A DNA stretch of 64,000 nucleotides from Ignavibacteriales bacterium (GTDB lineage Bacteria; Bacteroidota; Ignavibacteria; Ignavibacteriales; Ignavibacteriaceae), in contig JADJMD010000008.1 in NCBI GenBank assembly GCA_016709765.1, positions 248,001 through 312,000 on the forward strand. The letters run 5' to 3'. The notes below the pieces were generated by a model. It had not been told where the DNA came from. It did no database searches and saw only the letters and a list, made by a program, of their open reading frames with translations. The translations under genes and the position numbers were made by a program. Shown here in pieces: positions 26,355 to 36,545 of the stretch. Position 1 is the first letter of the stretch, and each line of letters opens with the position of its first letter.

Positions 26355-28367
26355 TTGCGATTTCTATTCAGTTCGTTAGTTATCTATTTTCTATTTTCCA
26401 TCACTTCAGCTTATGCGCAATTAGACAGCACATCTATAATAACTGAAGATGTTCTTGATAATATTTTAGTCGAACCGAATGAAGAATCAGATTCTGAAGA
26501 TCTTGTAGAAATTTTTGAAGAACTAATGCGCAATCCGATAGATTTGAATCAAGCTGATTTCTTTGAACTATCAAAACTCCCAAATATGGATCAGCAATCT
26601 TCGAATAAAATTTTAGAGCACAGAAAAAAATTTGGTTACTTTTTTGCCCCAACCGAACTTTATGCGATACGCGAATTAGATAAGCAATTAATAGAAAGTA
26701 TTTTGCCTTTTGTAAAAACGTCTCAACCAGAAATTGAGACGGGAGAATTTCAAGAAATTGAAAGTAGTCCAAAATCAATTTTTTCAAAATCAAAACTAAA
26801 GATACGTAGCAGGGCTACAAATGATTTACAGAATAGAGATGGATTTGAGAGTGGGAAATTTATAGGATCAAAATTAAAATCATACAATAGGTTATTGTAT
26901 AATTATGGTAAAAATTATCAGGCAGGATTTTTAATTGAAAAAGATGCTGGTGAATCATCCTATTCTGATTTTACTTCGTTCCATTTGCAAGTTAAGGATA
27001 TTGGTTTATTAAAAAACTTTGTAGCGGGTGATTTTGTTTTGGAATTTGGGCAAGGTTTGACTTTATGGAGTCCGTTCGGGTTTTCAAAAGGAGCTGATGC
27101 CGTCTTTCCGGTTAAGAAAAAAGCTCGCAACATACGTCCATACAATAGTGCGGCTGAATATAGGTTTTATAGAGGTGCTGCCACAACTATAACTTTTAGC
27201 GATTTTAATTTAACTGCGTTTTATTCCAACAATACTTTTGATGCTTCAATCGATTCGGTAACTGGTGAAATTTCTTCCGTTGGGCAAACAGGTTTTCATA
27301 GATTTGAAAGTGAATTGAATAAAAAAAATTCTGCACGACAAAAAATGATTGGCGGTGTTTTAGATTATAAATACAATGGTATATTAAATTTAGGATGTAT
27401 TTATTACAATGGTTCTTTTGATAAGAACTTTGAATCAAAATCTTTATACGGCTTAAGCGGGGATAATTTTAATTACACCTCGGCTTATTATGAATTCAAT
27501 CTTGCCAATATGAATTTCTTTGGTGAAGCGAGTTTTGATGGTAAATCAGTTGCATCAATAAATGGAATTCAGTTTTCTGCAAATCGTAATTTTATTTTTA
27601 CAACAGCCATAAGAAATTATCCACGCAATTATAATAATCTTTATGGCTTCGGATTTAGCGAACGCTCAGGAAAAATCAATAATGAGGTTGGCATTTATTC
27701 GGGGTTTAAATGGAAAATCCCGTTTGGTGTTCTAAATCTTTACTATGATATTTTTAAATTTCCATACCGCACAAGTGAAAATTCACTTTCCAGTGAAGGC
27801 AACGAGCTACTGTTTGATTTTGTCACATCTCCTCTACCAAAATTTGAGATACGATTACGTTATAAATATGAAGACAAAGAGGTTACTGAACTTGTTAATA
27901 TTAGTGAACAAATAGTTAGAAGGTTAAAACAGATTGGACGAACAGATTATATTTATAGCTTATCAAAAGATTTAAGATTAAAAACAAGAATTGAGTACAA
28001 TCATTTTTTCATTAAAGATGCAGGTATTAAAGAAAATGGATTTTTAGTTTATGAGGAAATGCGATTTATCCCAAGTAAAAATATTAGCCTTTACGGAAGA
28101 ATTATTTTCTTCCATACAGATTCGTTTAACTCCGCTGTTTATGAATATGAAAACGATTTGCTCGGCGTAATGCCAAATCTAGCAATGTACGGAAAAGGAA
28201 TTAGATGGTATATGATTGTAAAATATAAACCACTTCAGTTTATATCTCTATCAACAAAATATTCGGAAACTTATAAACCGGATGTAACTTCCCTTAGTTC
28301 TGGTGATAATGAAATTATTGGAAATGTGGATAACCGCTTTAGCTTACAAATAGATTTGAGTTTTTGA
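26355..28367 (+). CDS. helix-hairpin-helix domain outer-membrane protein
   Basis: A 670-residue exported protein. After a signal peptide (S-S-L-V-I-Y-F-L-F-S-I-T-S-A-Y-A) residues 50-120 hold two ComEA-type helix-hairpin-helix units: N-P-I-D-L-N-Q-A-D-F-F-E-L-S-K-L-P and Y-A-I-R-E-L-D-K-Q-L-I. The remaining five hundred residues are beta-rich with alternating aromatic residues, consistent with an outer-membrane barrel. Such HhH-barrel proteins are widespread in Bacteroidota and Ignavibacteria, and no function is established. Start is TTG, one base after the preceding stop. Confidence 0.72.
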   Translation: MRFLFSSLVIYFLFSITSAYAQLDSTSIITEDVLDNILVEPNEESDSEDLVEIFEELMRNPIDLNQADFFELSKLPNMDQQSSNKILEHRKKFGYFFAPTELYAIRELDKQLIESILPFVKTSQPEIETGEFQEIESSPKSIFSKSKLKIRSRATNDLQNRDGFESGKFIGSKLKSYNRLLYNYGKNYQAGFLIEKDAGESSYSDFTSFHLQVKDIGLLKNFVAGDFVLEFGQGLTLWSPFGFSKGADAVFPVKKKARNIRPYNSAAEYRFYRGAATTITFSDFNLTAFYSNNTFDASIDSVTGEISSVGQTGFHRFESELNKKNSARQKMIGGVLDYKYNGILNLGCIYYNGSFDKNFESKSLYGLSGDNFNYTSAYYEFNLANMNFFGEASFDGKSVASINGIQFSANRNFIFTTAIRNYPRNYNNLYGFGFSERSGKINNEVGIYSGFKWKIPFGVLNLYYDIFKFPYRTSENSLSSEGNELLFDFVTSPLPKFEIRLRYKYEDKEVTELVNISEQIVRRLKQIGRTDYIYSLSKDLRLKTRIEYNHFFIKDAGIKENGFLVYEEMRFIPSKNISLYGRIIFFHTDSFNSAVYEYENDLLGVMPNLAMYGKGIRWYMIVKYKPLQFISLSTKYSETYKPDVTSLSSGDNEIIGNVDNRFSLQIDLSF

Positions 28368-28485
28368 TTTTAGCAATCAAGAAAATTAGGAATTTCACCT
28401 CAAGATGTATTTGACTGAGAAATCCTCTGTTATTTATAAAACTGATTTCTCCCTTCGGTCGAAACGATTCTCAAATCAATATTAA

Positions 28486-29712
28486 CTACTCATATCTTAA
28501 TGCTTCAATAGGGTCAAGATTTGAAGCTTTATAAGCTGGATAAGTCCCAAAAATTACTCCAACAGCTATACACATTGATAATCCAATAAATACCCAATCC
28601 CACGGAATGGCAGCAGTTGCATTCAGAGCACCTCCTGCAAGATTACCAATTCCTACTCCAAAGATAATCCCAATAAGCCCTCCAAGCATACATAAAATAA
28701 TTGCCTCAAATAAAAACTGAATAAGTATCCAAGTTTTTCTCGCACCGAGTGCTTTTCTAATTCCTATCTCGCGAGTTCTTTCTGTTACAGAAACCAACAT
28801 AATATTCATTATACCTACACCGGCAGCAATTAATGCAATAAGAGAAATGGCCAAGGCAATTATCTTGATTGGTCCCGTAATCTGGTTGGTTTGCTCTATC
28901 ATCGATTCGTTACTAAAAATATAAAAATCATTTGGTTCGCCCGGTCCCACTTTTCTAATAGTCCTCATATGTCCAGTAGCAGCTTCAATAACATCGTTGT
29001 AATCTGCTTTGCTTTGTGACATCACAGTAATATTTACTGAACGTCCATATCTTCCATACATTGATTGCCAAGTGGTAATAGGGACAATTACATAACTATC
29101 TCGACTTGAACCAAATAAAGCAGTTTGAGGTTCAATTACCCCAATAACTTTTAATGGTCTGCCATCAACCCTTATTTCCTGTCCGATCGGATTGCTATTT
29201 GGAAATAATTTCTCAACAATTGGCTGAAATACTAAACAAGTATTTGTAGAATAGTTAATATCATCATCTCGAAAATCTCTTCCTGCTTCAACATTCCAAT
29301 CGTTAGTTCTCATAGCATCTGTATTAACACCAGCAACTGAAATATTTGGATTAGTTTCTTTGTTGCCATACTTAACTACTTTACCAAATTGCCATTGCTC
29401 AACACCTACATATTTGGCTTGTGATAATAATTCTCTTAATCGATTAGCTTCCTCAATAGTTAGGTCCTTTCTACTTCTAGTGCGCATTCTGGGACCACCC
29501 CCCATAACATTATCGTCTCTTTGAATCTGAAATGTGTTTTTCCCAAGCATTGATAGTCCATCGTCAATACTACTTTGTAGCATTGTTAGTATAGTCATAA
29601 TAACTATGATGGAAAATATCCCTACAACAACTCCTAGAATCGTAAGTGCTGTGCGCAGTCTGTTACTTTTTAAGGATTGTAGAGATATAGCTAGTATTTG
29701 ATTTATTTTCAT
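28486..29712 (-). CDS. MacB-like ABC transporter permease (second copy)
   Basis: A 408-residue permease of the MacB/FtsX type: helix 1 near residues 20-45, a large periplasmic MacB_PCD domain, three C-terminal helices, and the conserved S-V-T-E-R-T-R-E-I-G-I-R-K-A-L-G coupling region near residue 310. It ends with D-P-I-E-A-L-R-Y-E. Paired with a paralogous permease upstream (one base apart); together with an ATPase, adaptor and TolC it would form a MacAB-TolC-type exporter driving periplasmic substrates out of the cell. Substrate unknown. Confidence 0.9.
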   Translation of the reverse strand: MKINQILAISLQSLKSNRLRTALTILGVVVGIFSIIVIMTILTMLQSSIDDGLSMLGKNTFQIQRDDNVMGGGPRMRTRSRKDLTIEEANRLRELLSQAKYVGVEQWQFGKVVKYGNKETNPNISVAGVNTDAMRTNDWNVEAGRDFRDDDINYSTNTCLVFQPIVEKLFPNSNPIGQEIRVDGRPLKVIGVIEPQTALFGSSRDSYVIVPITTWQSMYGRYGRSVNITVMSQSKADYNDVIEAATGHMRTIRKVGPGEPNDFYIFSNESMIEQTNQITGPIKIIALAISLIALIAAGVGIMNIMLVSVTERTREIGIRKALGARKTWILIQFLFEAIILCMLGGLIGIIFGVGIGNLAGGALNATAAIPWDWVFIGLSMCIAVGVIFGTYPAYKASNLDPIEALRYE

Positions 29713-30948
29713 TTATTCATACCTCAAAGCATCGACAGGATCCATCTTAGCCGCTGTATAAGCCGGAGCTAAGCCAGAAATAATACCCGTTAATAATGAA
29801 ATTATTATTGCAAGAATCACAACATCATATTGTACTGATGTTGGAAAAAACTGGTTTAACATCAAACTTAATAGTATTGCAGCTATTAACCCGATTAGTC
29901 CTCCAATTAAACAAATTACTGAAGACTCTAATAAAAATTGTGCAAGAATTGTTCTGCGGGTAGCGCCAATAGCTTTTCTTAACCCGATTTCACGAGTTCT
30001 TTCTTTTACAGAAACAAACATTATATTCATAATTCCAATTGCACCAACAAATAATGACAATCCTGTTATAAATAACCCTGCAATCTTTATTACAATTGTT
30101 ATAGAATCAAGAAAATTTGTTAAGCCCTCTTGTTGATTTATTGTAAAGTCATTTGGCTCATCATGTGTTAGTCCTCTCACTTTTCTCATTACTCCTTCGG
30201 CTTCTGCTTTTGTGTCTTCTAAAAGTTCAGGACTTGCGGCTCTAACATTTATTGTTACAGTACCAAAATGACGTGATGCGAAATTTTTGAATATAGTCCC
30301 TATTGGAATGAATACTTGATTATCGGGATTAAATGCACCCAAAAGTGTACTTCCTTGTTCGGTAAGAACGCCAACTACCTTAAAATTAGCAGGACCAATT
30401 TTAATTGTTTTATCAAGTGCATCACCTCTGGGAAACAATTTATTACTTATTTCACTTCCTAAAACAGCAACATTTCTAGAACCATTGCTTTCCACTTCAG
30501 AATAAAATCTACCTAAATCAAAATCGAAATTAGTTGTCTTTACATAGTCAGATGTAGAGCCATTAAGAAAAACAGTTTCAACTTTTCGATCGCCATATTT
30601 AATAGTTTGAACAGCATTGGTAACCGGAGCGACTGCCATAGGAAGTTTTGCTAAATCCTTAAATGTATGAAAATCTTCCATATCAATATTTCTGCGATTA
30701 CGCATGGTCCAGAAATCTTGATTTGAAAACCAGGCATATTTATCTATGTATAAAACATCCGAACCAAGTGCGCTAACACCATTTTGAAGAGAATTATCAA
30801 TCCCTTTAATCGCTGTTGACATTAGTACGACTGCTGTAACACCTATTATAATTCCAAGCATTGTTAATGCTGCCCGAATTTTATTAGCCCTTATGGCACG
30901 CCAGGCTATAGATAATCCTTCGGTTAATTCTAAAAATATTGACGACAT
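29713..30948 (-). CDS. MacB-like ABC transporter permease (first copy)
   Basis: A 411-residue MacB/FtsX-type permease, same architecture as its neighbour: one N-terminal helix, periplasmic domain, three C-terminal helices, and S-V-K-E-R-T-R-E-I-G-L-R-K-A-I-G as the coupling helix. It ends with D-P-V-D-A-L-R-Y-E. MacB normally homodimerises; two distinct permeases here suggest a heterodimer. No ATPase domain is fused, so the separate ATPase upstream serves both. Confidence 0.9.
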   Translation of the reverse strand: MSSIFLELTEGLSIAWRAIRANKIRAALTMLGIIIGVTAVVLMSTAIKGIDNSLQNGVSALGSDVLYIDKYAWFSNQDFWTMRNRRNIDMEDFHTFKDLAKLPMAVAPVTNAVQTIKYGDRKVETVFLNGSTSDYVKTTNFDFDLGRFYSEVESNGSRNVAVLGSEISNKLFPRGDALDKTIKIGPANFKVVGVLTEQGSTLLGAFNPDNQVFIPIGTIFKNFASRHFGTVTINVRAASPELLEDTKAEAEGVMRKVRGLTHDEPNDFTINQQEGLTNFLDSITIVIKIAGLFITGLSLFVGAIGIMNIMFVSVKERTREIGLRKAIGATRRTILAQFLLESSVICLIGGLIGLIAAILLSLMLNQFFPTSVQYDVVILAIIISLLTGIISGLAPAYTAAKMDPVDALRYE

Positions 30949-30970
30949 GGTTAACTCTTTTTAATAATCA

Positions 30971-31690
30971 TTATACAAAAGAAGCTTTAGATTTTGGGAT
31001 AAATCTTTTTTCAACAACTTCATCTTTTTCTACTAAACCATCTTTCAACCTTATAATTCTAAGAGCGTGCTCTGCAATATATTCTTCGTGTGTTACAAGA
31101 ATTATTGTATTTCCTTTTTCGTGGATTTCATGGAACAATGCCATAATCTCTTCACCTGTTTTAGAATCCAAGTTACCTGTAGGCTCATCCGCCAGGATGA
31201 TTGAAGGATTAGAAACTAAAGCTCGCGCGATTGCAACTCTTTGCCTTTGACCACCAGAAAGTTCATTTGGTTTGTGATGCATTCTATCCTCCAGACCAAC
31301 ATCAACTAAAGTCTGTTTTGCTCTTTCTCTTCTTTCAGAAGCTGAAACACCAGCATAGATCAATGGGAGTTCTACATTATGAATAGCATCAGATCTCGCA
31401 AGAAGATTGAATGTCTGGAATACAAAACCAATTTCTTTATTTCTAATTCTAGCAAGTTCGTTATCTGTCATTTCACTAACACTTACATCTTTAAAGTCAT
31501 ATATTCCCGAAGTTGGCGTATCTAAACAACCCAGCATATTCATTAGAGTAGATTTGCCGGACCCAGAAGGACCCATGATTGCAACATATTCATTCTTATT
31601 AATTTTTAGAGAAACATCCCGCAAAGCATGAACCTCTTCCGACCCAACTTGGTAAACCTTTGCAATATGTTCTATGTTAATTATGTTCAT
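30971..31690 (-). CDS. ABC transporter ATP-binding protein (LolD/MacB type)
   Basis: A 239-residue ABC ATPase: Walker A G-P-S-G-S-G-K-S-T near residue 40, Q-loop V-F-Q-T-F-N-L-L, signature L-S-G-G-Q-R-Q-R-V-A-I-A near residue 143, Walker B I-I-L-A-D-E-P and switch histidine in V-T-H-E. It belongs to the LolD/MacB family and energises the two neighbouring permeases. It lies in the middle of a five-gene minus-strand operon. Confidence 0.93.
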   Translation of the reverse strand: MNIINIEHIAKVYQVGSEEVHALRDVSLKINKNEYVAIMGPSGSGKSTLMNMLGCLDTPTSGIYDFKDVSVSEMTDNELARIRNKEIGFVFQTFNLLARSDAIHNVELPLIYAGVSASERRERAKQTLVDVGLEDRMHHKPNELSGGQRQRVAIARALVSNPSIILADEPTGNLDSKTGEEIMALFHEIHEKGNTIILVTHEEYIAEHALRIIRLKDGLVEKDEVVEKRFIPKSKASFV

Positions 31691-31705
31691 TATTATTTAC
31701 CAGTT

Positions 31706-33007
31706 TTATTTTTTTGAAATATTAGAACGTTTCTCTTCCACTCTTACTTGTAAACCATCATTCAACTCACGAGAAATTGCTTTGTAACTTCCTGAGACAA
31801 CTTCTTCTCCGCCTTCTAAACCTTTAATCACAGCTATATAATTATCATTACTAAGTCCTGTTTCAACATCAATTTTTTTAGCTTTACCGTTTTTAATTAC
31901 AAATACTACTTCTTGAGTTTTAGTTATTTTTTCTTTTTTTACTTCTTTAACTTGCTGAAAATCATCACCGTTACCCTCTTCTACACCAATTTTTTCGCCA
32001 TCCTTTGGACCTTCTAATCTTGTTGTAACGCTCTGGATTGGAACACTTAAAATATTATTTATAGTTTCCGTTTCGATATCTGCAGTACAGCTCATTCCAG
32101 GTCTTAGTGTAATCATTGGATCTATTAGCTTTATCTTAACCTCAAAATTTACAACTTCATTTTGACTACCTAATCCAGTTGTGTTTGCGCTGTTACCAAT
32201 TTCGGAAACAATTCCTTTAAATTCCTGATCTTTAAATGCATCAACCTTAATAGTAGCAGTATCACCAACAGAAACTAAGACAACATCATTCTCATCAACA
32301 TCGACAACAGCTTCTATATTTCCTAAATCTGAAACAGTCATAATATCAGAACCCATACTAAAACCAGCACCAAATACTCTTTCTCCAAGCTCAACATTTA
32401 ATTTGGTTATAATTCCATCCATAGGGGAACGAATTGCTGTTTTAGATATTTGATCCATAATCTCTCTTAACGAAGCTTCGCTTTGAGAAACATTTGCTTC
32501 AGCAGCTTGATAAGAAGCTTTTGTTGACAGGTAATTGGATTTAGATGCTTCTAATTCAGAATCACTTGCTAAACCTTTACTATGCAGTTCCTTCACTCTA
32601 TTATAATCTAATTCAACTTTAGTTAATTCTGCCTCACGCATTTTTAAACTTGCTTTTGCAGATTGGAGATTAGCTTCCATTCGTTCTTTCTGCGCGACGT
32701 ACTGATCACCTTTTATTCTAATGAGCAAATCACCTTTTTTAACTCGATCGCCTTCTTTGACAGGTAATTGAATTATTTCACCGGTCACTTCCGGATTGAT
32801 TGCAACTTTAAACTCAGGATTTATTTTTCCAGTTGCAGCAACTGTCTGAGTTATTGTCCTCTTTTCAACTTTTTCTGTTTGAACAGAAACTATTTCTTCT
32901 TTACTGCCGCCAACAAAAGCAACAACTAAAAGCACAATAAGTAATAAACCTATTCCACCAAAAATGAATAATTTCTTTTTCGATTTGTTCTTTTTTCCGT
33001 TAGCCAT
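31706..33007 (-). CDS. HlyD/MacA-type periplasmic adaptor
   Basis: A 433-residue membrane-fusion protein with an N-terminal helix (residues 12-30), lipoyl-type half-motifs (G-D-R-V-K-K-G-D-L-L and S-P-M-D-G-I-I-T-K), a coiled-coil hairpin from about residue 95 to 175, and C-terminal beta barrel domains. It would link the inner-membrane ABC permeases to the TolC protein encoded upstream. A K/E-rich insert near residue 345 (K-K-E-K-I-T-K) is unusual but not disruptive. Confidence 0.9.
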   Translation of the reverse strand: MANGKKNKSKKKLFIFGGIGLLLIVLLVVAFVGGSKEEIVSVQTEKVEKRTITQTVAATGKINPEFKVAINPEVTGEIIQLPVKEGDRVKKGDLLIRIKGDQYVAQKERMEANLQSAKASLKMREAELTKVELDYNRVKELHSKGLASDSELEASKSNYLSTKASYQAAEANVSQSEASLREIMDQISKTAIRSPMDGIITKLNVELGERVFGAGFSMGSDIMTVSDLGNIEAVVDVDENDVVLVSVGDTATIKVDAFKDQEFKGIVSEIGNSANTTGLGSQNEVVNFEVKIKLIDPMITLRPGMSCTADIETETINNILSVPIQSVTTRLEGPKDGEKIGVEEGNGDDFQQVKEVKKEKITKTQEVVFVIKNGKAKKIDVETGLSNDNYIAVIKGLEGGEEVVSGSYKAISRELNDGLQVRVEEKRSNISKK

Positions 33008-33033
33008 TTGGGATATTCTCCTATAATTAAAAT

Positions 33034-34380
33034 TTATTCGTACTGGTTATATTCTAATACACCAAGATTATACTTTAATTCTTCACTCAATCTTATATAA
33101 TAAAACTGAGAATTGATGTAATTTGTTTTTGCATTCTGATATGATGTATTGGCAATTAAAACATCTAATAATTTGCCAGCACCAAGACTATATTTTTCTT
33201 GTTCAATCTTTAAGTTTTCTTCAGCAGCTTTTACGTTTTTTTCTGTTACAAGTAATCCTTTTTTTGCAGCTTCAAGATCAAGAAATGTTTTTTGAAGGTT
33301 TTGTTTGATAAGTCTTTCAGTATCGTTTACTTGAAGTTCATAATTCATAGCATCAACCTCCGCACTTTGGATTGCATTTTGTGTAGCAAACCCAGAAAAA
33401 ATTGGAATACTGAGTGTTAAACCTGCAGAATAATTATGAGACTCAAAAATATTACCTAGACTATTTGCAAATGAACCATATCCAAGATTGCCAGATAATC
33501 TTGGTAAATGCCCTGATCTTGCAATTGTTAGATTGTCATAATATGAATCTAAACTTAATTTTTGTGCAAGATAGTCTTTTCTGTTTTCTAATGCCGTGCT
33601 AACTAGTTCATTAAGCTGATTGAAGTCAGTGTTTACATCAGTATCTAATATTTTTAATTCTTTGTTAGTGAGTGTTTTTGAGAATGAATAATTTTCTAAA
33701 ACATCCAATCCTAAATAAAAAAGTAAATTACTTTTAGCGTTTTCAAGAATATTATTTTGTTGGATTACCTGCAATTCAGCATTACCAGTTTGAACCTGCT
33801 GTTGATAAACATCAGCTTTAGTTAACGAACCTAGTCTGTTTCGCTCTTCTATAGTTTCAAGATTTTTTTGCTGTTGCTTAACATCTTCTTCTCTAACTTT
33901 TAAAAGTTGATCCGCTTCAACAACTGAATAGTAAAAGTTAATTGTTTGAAAAACCACTTCCTGCTTTTTACCTTCAATTGATAACTTCAAAGCTTCAAGC
34001 GTGTTTTTACTCCTGGAAAGATTAGCATAGTTCGAAAGTCCATCAAACAAAACTATGTTAGAATTAGCACCTACGCCATATGTGCGTGATTCGCTTGTGC
34101 TTTTAGGAGCAGGTATGTTAACACCATTAATATTGGTAACTCTGCCAGCTTCTTCAGATCGATTCCAATCCCAACTTCCAAAAGCATTTAGGTTAGGTAA
34201 AAAGTTACCATAAGCAGCATCAACACCTGATTCACCCCTGGATAACTCATTTTCCTGTGAAATTAATCCTGTGTTTTTTTGCAAAGCAATTTTAATTGCT
34301 TCATCTAGAGTTAACTCTTTTTGAGCTAATAAACTGTTTGTAGATATTAATAATAAAATAGAAACTAAGAATAATTTCAT
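33034..34380 (-). CDS. TolC-family outer-membrane efflux protein
   Basis: A 448-residue outer-membrane factor with signal peptide (ending L-L-A-Q). Two OEP repeats are visible: the N-terminal D-E-A-I-K-I-A-L-Q-K-N-T and the second half L-S-I-P-I-F-S-G-F-A-T-Q-N with a long helical region. It is the first gene of the MacAB-like operon. A TATTTTTG match on the minus strand (34473-34466) lies about 86 bases upstream but lacks TTG at the right spacing. Confidence 0.92.
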   Translation of the reverse strand: MKLFLVSILLLISTNSLLAQKELTLDEAIKIALQKNTGLISQENELSRGESGVDAAYGNFLPNLNAFGSWDWNRSEEAGRVTNINGVNIPAPKSTSESRTYGVGANSNIVLFDGLSNYANLSRSKNTLEALKLSIEGKKQEVVFQTINFYYSVVEADQLLKVREEDVKQQQKNLETIEERNRLGSLTKADVYQQQVQTGNAELQVIQQNNILENAKSNLLFYLGLDVLENYSFSKTLTNKELKILDTDVNTDFNQLNELVSTALENRKDYLAQKLSLDSYYDNLTIARSGHLPRLSGNLGYGSFANSLGNIFESHNYSAGLTLSIPIFSGFATQNAIQSAEVDAMNYELQVNDTERLIKQNLQKTFLDLEAAKKGLLVTEKNVKAAEENLKIEQEKYSLGAGKLLDVLIANTSYQNAKTNYINSQFYYIRLSEELKYNLGVLEYNQYE

Positions 34381-34657
34381 TTGTTACTCCGGCTGTTGGA
34401 TTGAAAATTCATGCTTACTGTAAAAATACAACAATAATTTTAATCTATCTTTGATTTCGACCACTCAAAAATAGGTTAAGAAGACGTTATAAACGGACTT
34501 TAAGTACGAATGGTAAAATAATTACACTTACGGTATCAATAATATATAACAAAAGCTACCCGACTTTGGTTCAGCAGTGATAATTATTTTATTATAGGTT
34601 GATTCTAAATGCCAAATGAATAATATTCCAATTGAAAAATTATTAACAGAGGTAGTG

Positions 34658-35086
34658 ATGAAAAAATACTCATCAAATATTGTATCTTTTTGTTTGATCT
34701 TAGGATTGTTATTTACACTAAGCGCAAATGATCTTGCATTTGGACAACAATTCAATAAAATCAAGAGTGATATACCTGGCGGAGGTACTGGAACTACAAA
34801 CACACAAGTTGAATCAAGCGATAATACTTTATTGTATGTTGTTGGTGGAGCAGTTGTTGTTGGAATAGTTGTGTACGCACTGATGCACGATAAAAAAGAA
34901 AAATCAACAAAGGATACAACTGCAGCAATTTTAAATGATGAATATTTAGATCAAAATCTTTCGTTAAATGAAAAGATTTTAAATGCTCAATCGCAAATAC
35001 CAATTAATATTTCTTTTGGAATGCTGCGAGAAAAATCATGTAGTGATGAAAAAAGATATTTTATTGGATTAAATTACAATTTTTAA
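34658..35086 (+). CDS. small exported membrane protein of unknown function
   Basis: A 142-residue protein from an ATG at 34658, preceded by AGAGGTAG. It has a signal peptide ending F-G-Q-Q near residue 31, a glycine/threonine-rich linker (P-G-G-G-T-G-T-T-N-T), one membrane helix near residues 50-68 (Y-V-V-G-G-A-V-V-V-G-I-V-V-Y-A-L-M) and a K-rich C-terminal side. The frame is open upstream to 34616, but the ribosome-binding site favours 34658. I do not recognise a family. Confidence 0.6.
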   Translation: MKKYSSNIVSFCLILGLLFTLSANDLAFGQQFNKIKSDIPGGGTGTTNTQVESSDNTLLYVVGGAVVVGIVVYALMHDKKEKSTKDTTAAILNDEYLDQNLSLNEKILNAQSQIPINISFGMLREKSCSDEKRYFIGLNYNF

Positions 35087-35103
35087 GTAAGCTGATTTGT
35101 TTT

Positions 35104-36516
35104 TTAAAGCTGGTCCTTAATCTCCATTAAATACTTAAAAGCTTCTTCATAATTGTTGCCAATTTTTCCATCAAGAATTGCTTCTTCGATTGCTGTTTTA
35201 ATTTCGCCAACTTTTCTTGATGGTTTAAGATTACAGATTTGCATTATCTCTTCACCTCTTACGGGTGATTGAAATTCCCGCAGCTTATCTCTTTCTTTTA
35301 CATCACGAACCTTTTGCATAACTCGCTCATAATTGCCAAGATACTTTTCCACTTTAATCGGATTTTTACTTGTAATATCTGCTCTACAAAGTGTTATCAA
35401 ATCCTCCAAATCTTCACCGGCATTTACTACAAATCTTCTTATGGCTGAATCAGTTACTTTTTCATTAGCAAGTGCAATTGGTCTTAGGTGCAGCCTAACA
35501 AGTTTTTGAATATAGTCTAATTGAGTCAACGGCAATTTCATTCTATGAAATATTTTTTTCATCATCCTTGCACCAAGATCTTCGTGACCATGAAAAGTCC
35601 AACCAATTCCCTCAACAAATTTCTTTGTTGGAGGTTTTGCAATATCATGAACAAGTGCAGCAAATCTTAACCAAACATTTTCAGTTTCTTTGCAGATATT
35701 ATCCACAACCTGAAGTGTGTGCAAAAAAACATCTTTATGATGAAAATCCTTTCGTTGATCCACACCGGCCATAATAAATATTTCCGGGAAAACTATTTCA
35801 AGAACAGAAGAATCAAATAACAATTTTAATCCAACAGATGGCTTTGGAGAAGCAAGAATTTTTAGAAACTCATCTGTTATTCTTTCTTGCGAAACAATTG
35901 ACAATCTTTCACGCATTTGATTTGCAGCAATCATAATGCTCTCATCCACATTGAAATTAAGCTGAGAAGCAAAACGAAATGCACGCATTATCCTAAGTGG
36001 ATCATCATCAAAAGTTTTAAATGGATCAAGAGGTGTTTTGATTAGTTGATTTTGGACATCATCTAATCCGGAATAAGTATCAATTAAATTTCCATAATCT
36101 TTTTTACTCAAAGAAATTGCAAGTGTGTTAATTGTAAAATCTCGTCTAGCAATATCATCCTCAAATGTTCCATCTTCAACTGTGGGTTTGCGTGTGTTAC
36201 GATCATAGGATTCTTTTCTTGCGCCTACAAATTCAATATTCATTCCCTTAAATTCAAAATGAGCAGTGCCAAAATTTTTAAAGTAAGTTACATTTGCAAT
36301 TCTAAGTTCTTCGGCAACTTTTTTTGCAAAATCAATTCCACTTCCGATTACGAGAATATCAAGATCGTTTCTTTCACGATTTAAAATAATATCACGAACA
36401 AATCCCCCAACTGCATAAACTTCAATATTCTCTCGATTAGCAATATTGTATATTGTTTTCATGATCTCAAGCTCAGTTACTTTTTGCTTTATCAATATTT
36501 CTAATTCTTTATTCAT
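35104..36516 (-). CDS. CCA-adding enzyme / poly(A) polymerase-type nucleotidyltransferase with HD domain
   Basis: A 470-residue protein. N-terminal class II nucleotidyltransferase head: V-G-G-F-V-R-D near residue 37 and the catalytic D-L-D-I-L-V pair near residue 52. R-R-D-F-T-I-N-T-L-A marks the neck region. An HD domain follows with L-V-H-D-I-A-K-P and H-G-H-E-D-L-G-A near residues 285-320. It adds or repairs the 3' CCA of tRNAs; none of the three tRNA genes here encodes CCA, consistent with a need for it. A split of A- and CC-adding activities is not excluded. Confidence 0.9.
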   Translation of the reverse strand: MNKELEILIKQKVTELEIMKTIYNIANRENIEVYAVGGFVRDIILNRERNDLDILVIGSGIDFAKKVAEELRIANVTYFKNFGTAHFEFKGMNIEFVGARKESYDRNTRKPTVEDGTFEDDIARRDFTINTLAISLSKKDYGNLIDTYSGLDDVQNQLIKTPLDPFKTFDDDPLRIMRAFRFASQLNFNVDESIMIAANQMRERLSIVSQERITDEFLKILASPKPSVGLKLLFDSSVLEIVFPEIFIMAGVDQRKDFHHKDVFLHTLQVVDNICKETENVWLRFAALVHDIAKPPTKKFVEGIGWTFHGHEDLGARMMKKIFHRMKLPLTQLDYIQKLVRLHLRPIALANEKVTDSAIRRFVVNAGEDLEDLITLCRADITSKNPIKVEKYLGNYERVMQKVRDVKERDKLREFQSPVRGEEIMQICNLKPSRKVGEIKTAIEEAILDGKIGNNYEEAFKYLMEIKDQL

Positions 36517-36545
36517 TACTTTATCTAATAGTAATAACGTTAAAT

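Noticed and set aside
26434..26793. 119-codon frame opposite the HhH protein
   Set aside because: Antisense to a gene with clear domains and no family resemblance of its own.
28368..28485. Intergenic sequence with CTCCCTTCGGTCGAAA resembling a short dispersed element
   Set aside because: One copy only in the window and pairing is too short to call a repeat or terminator.
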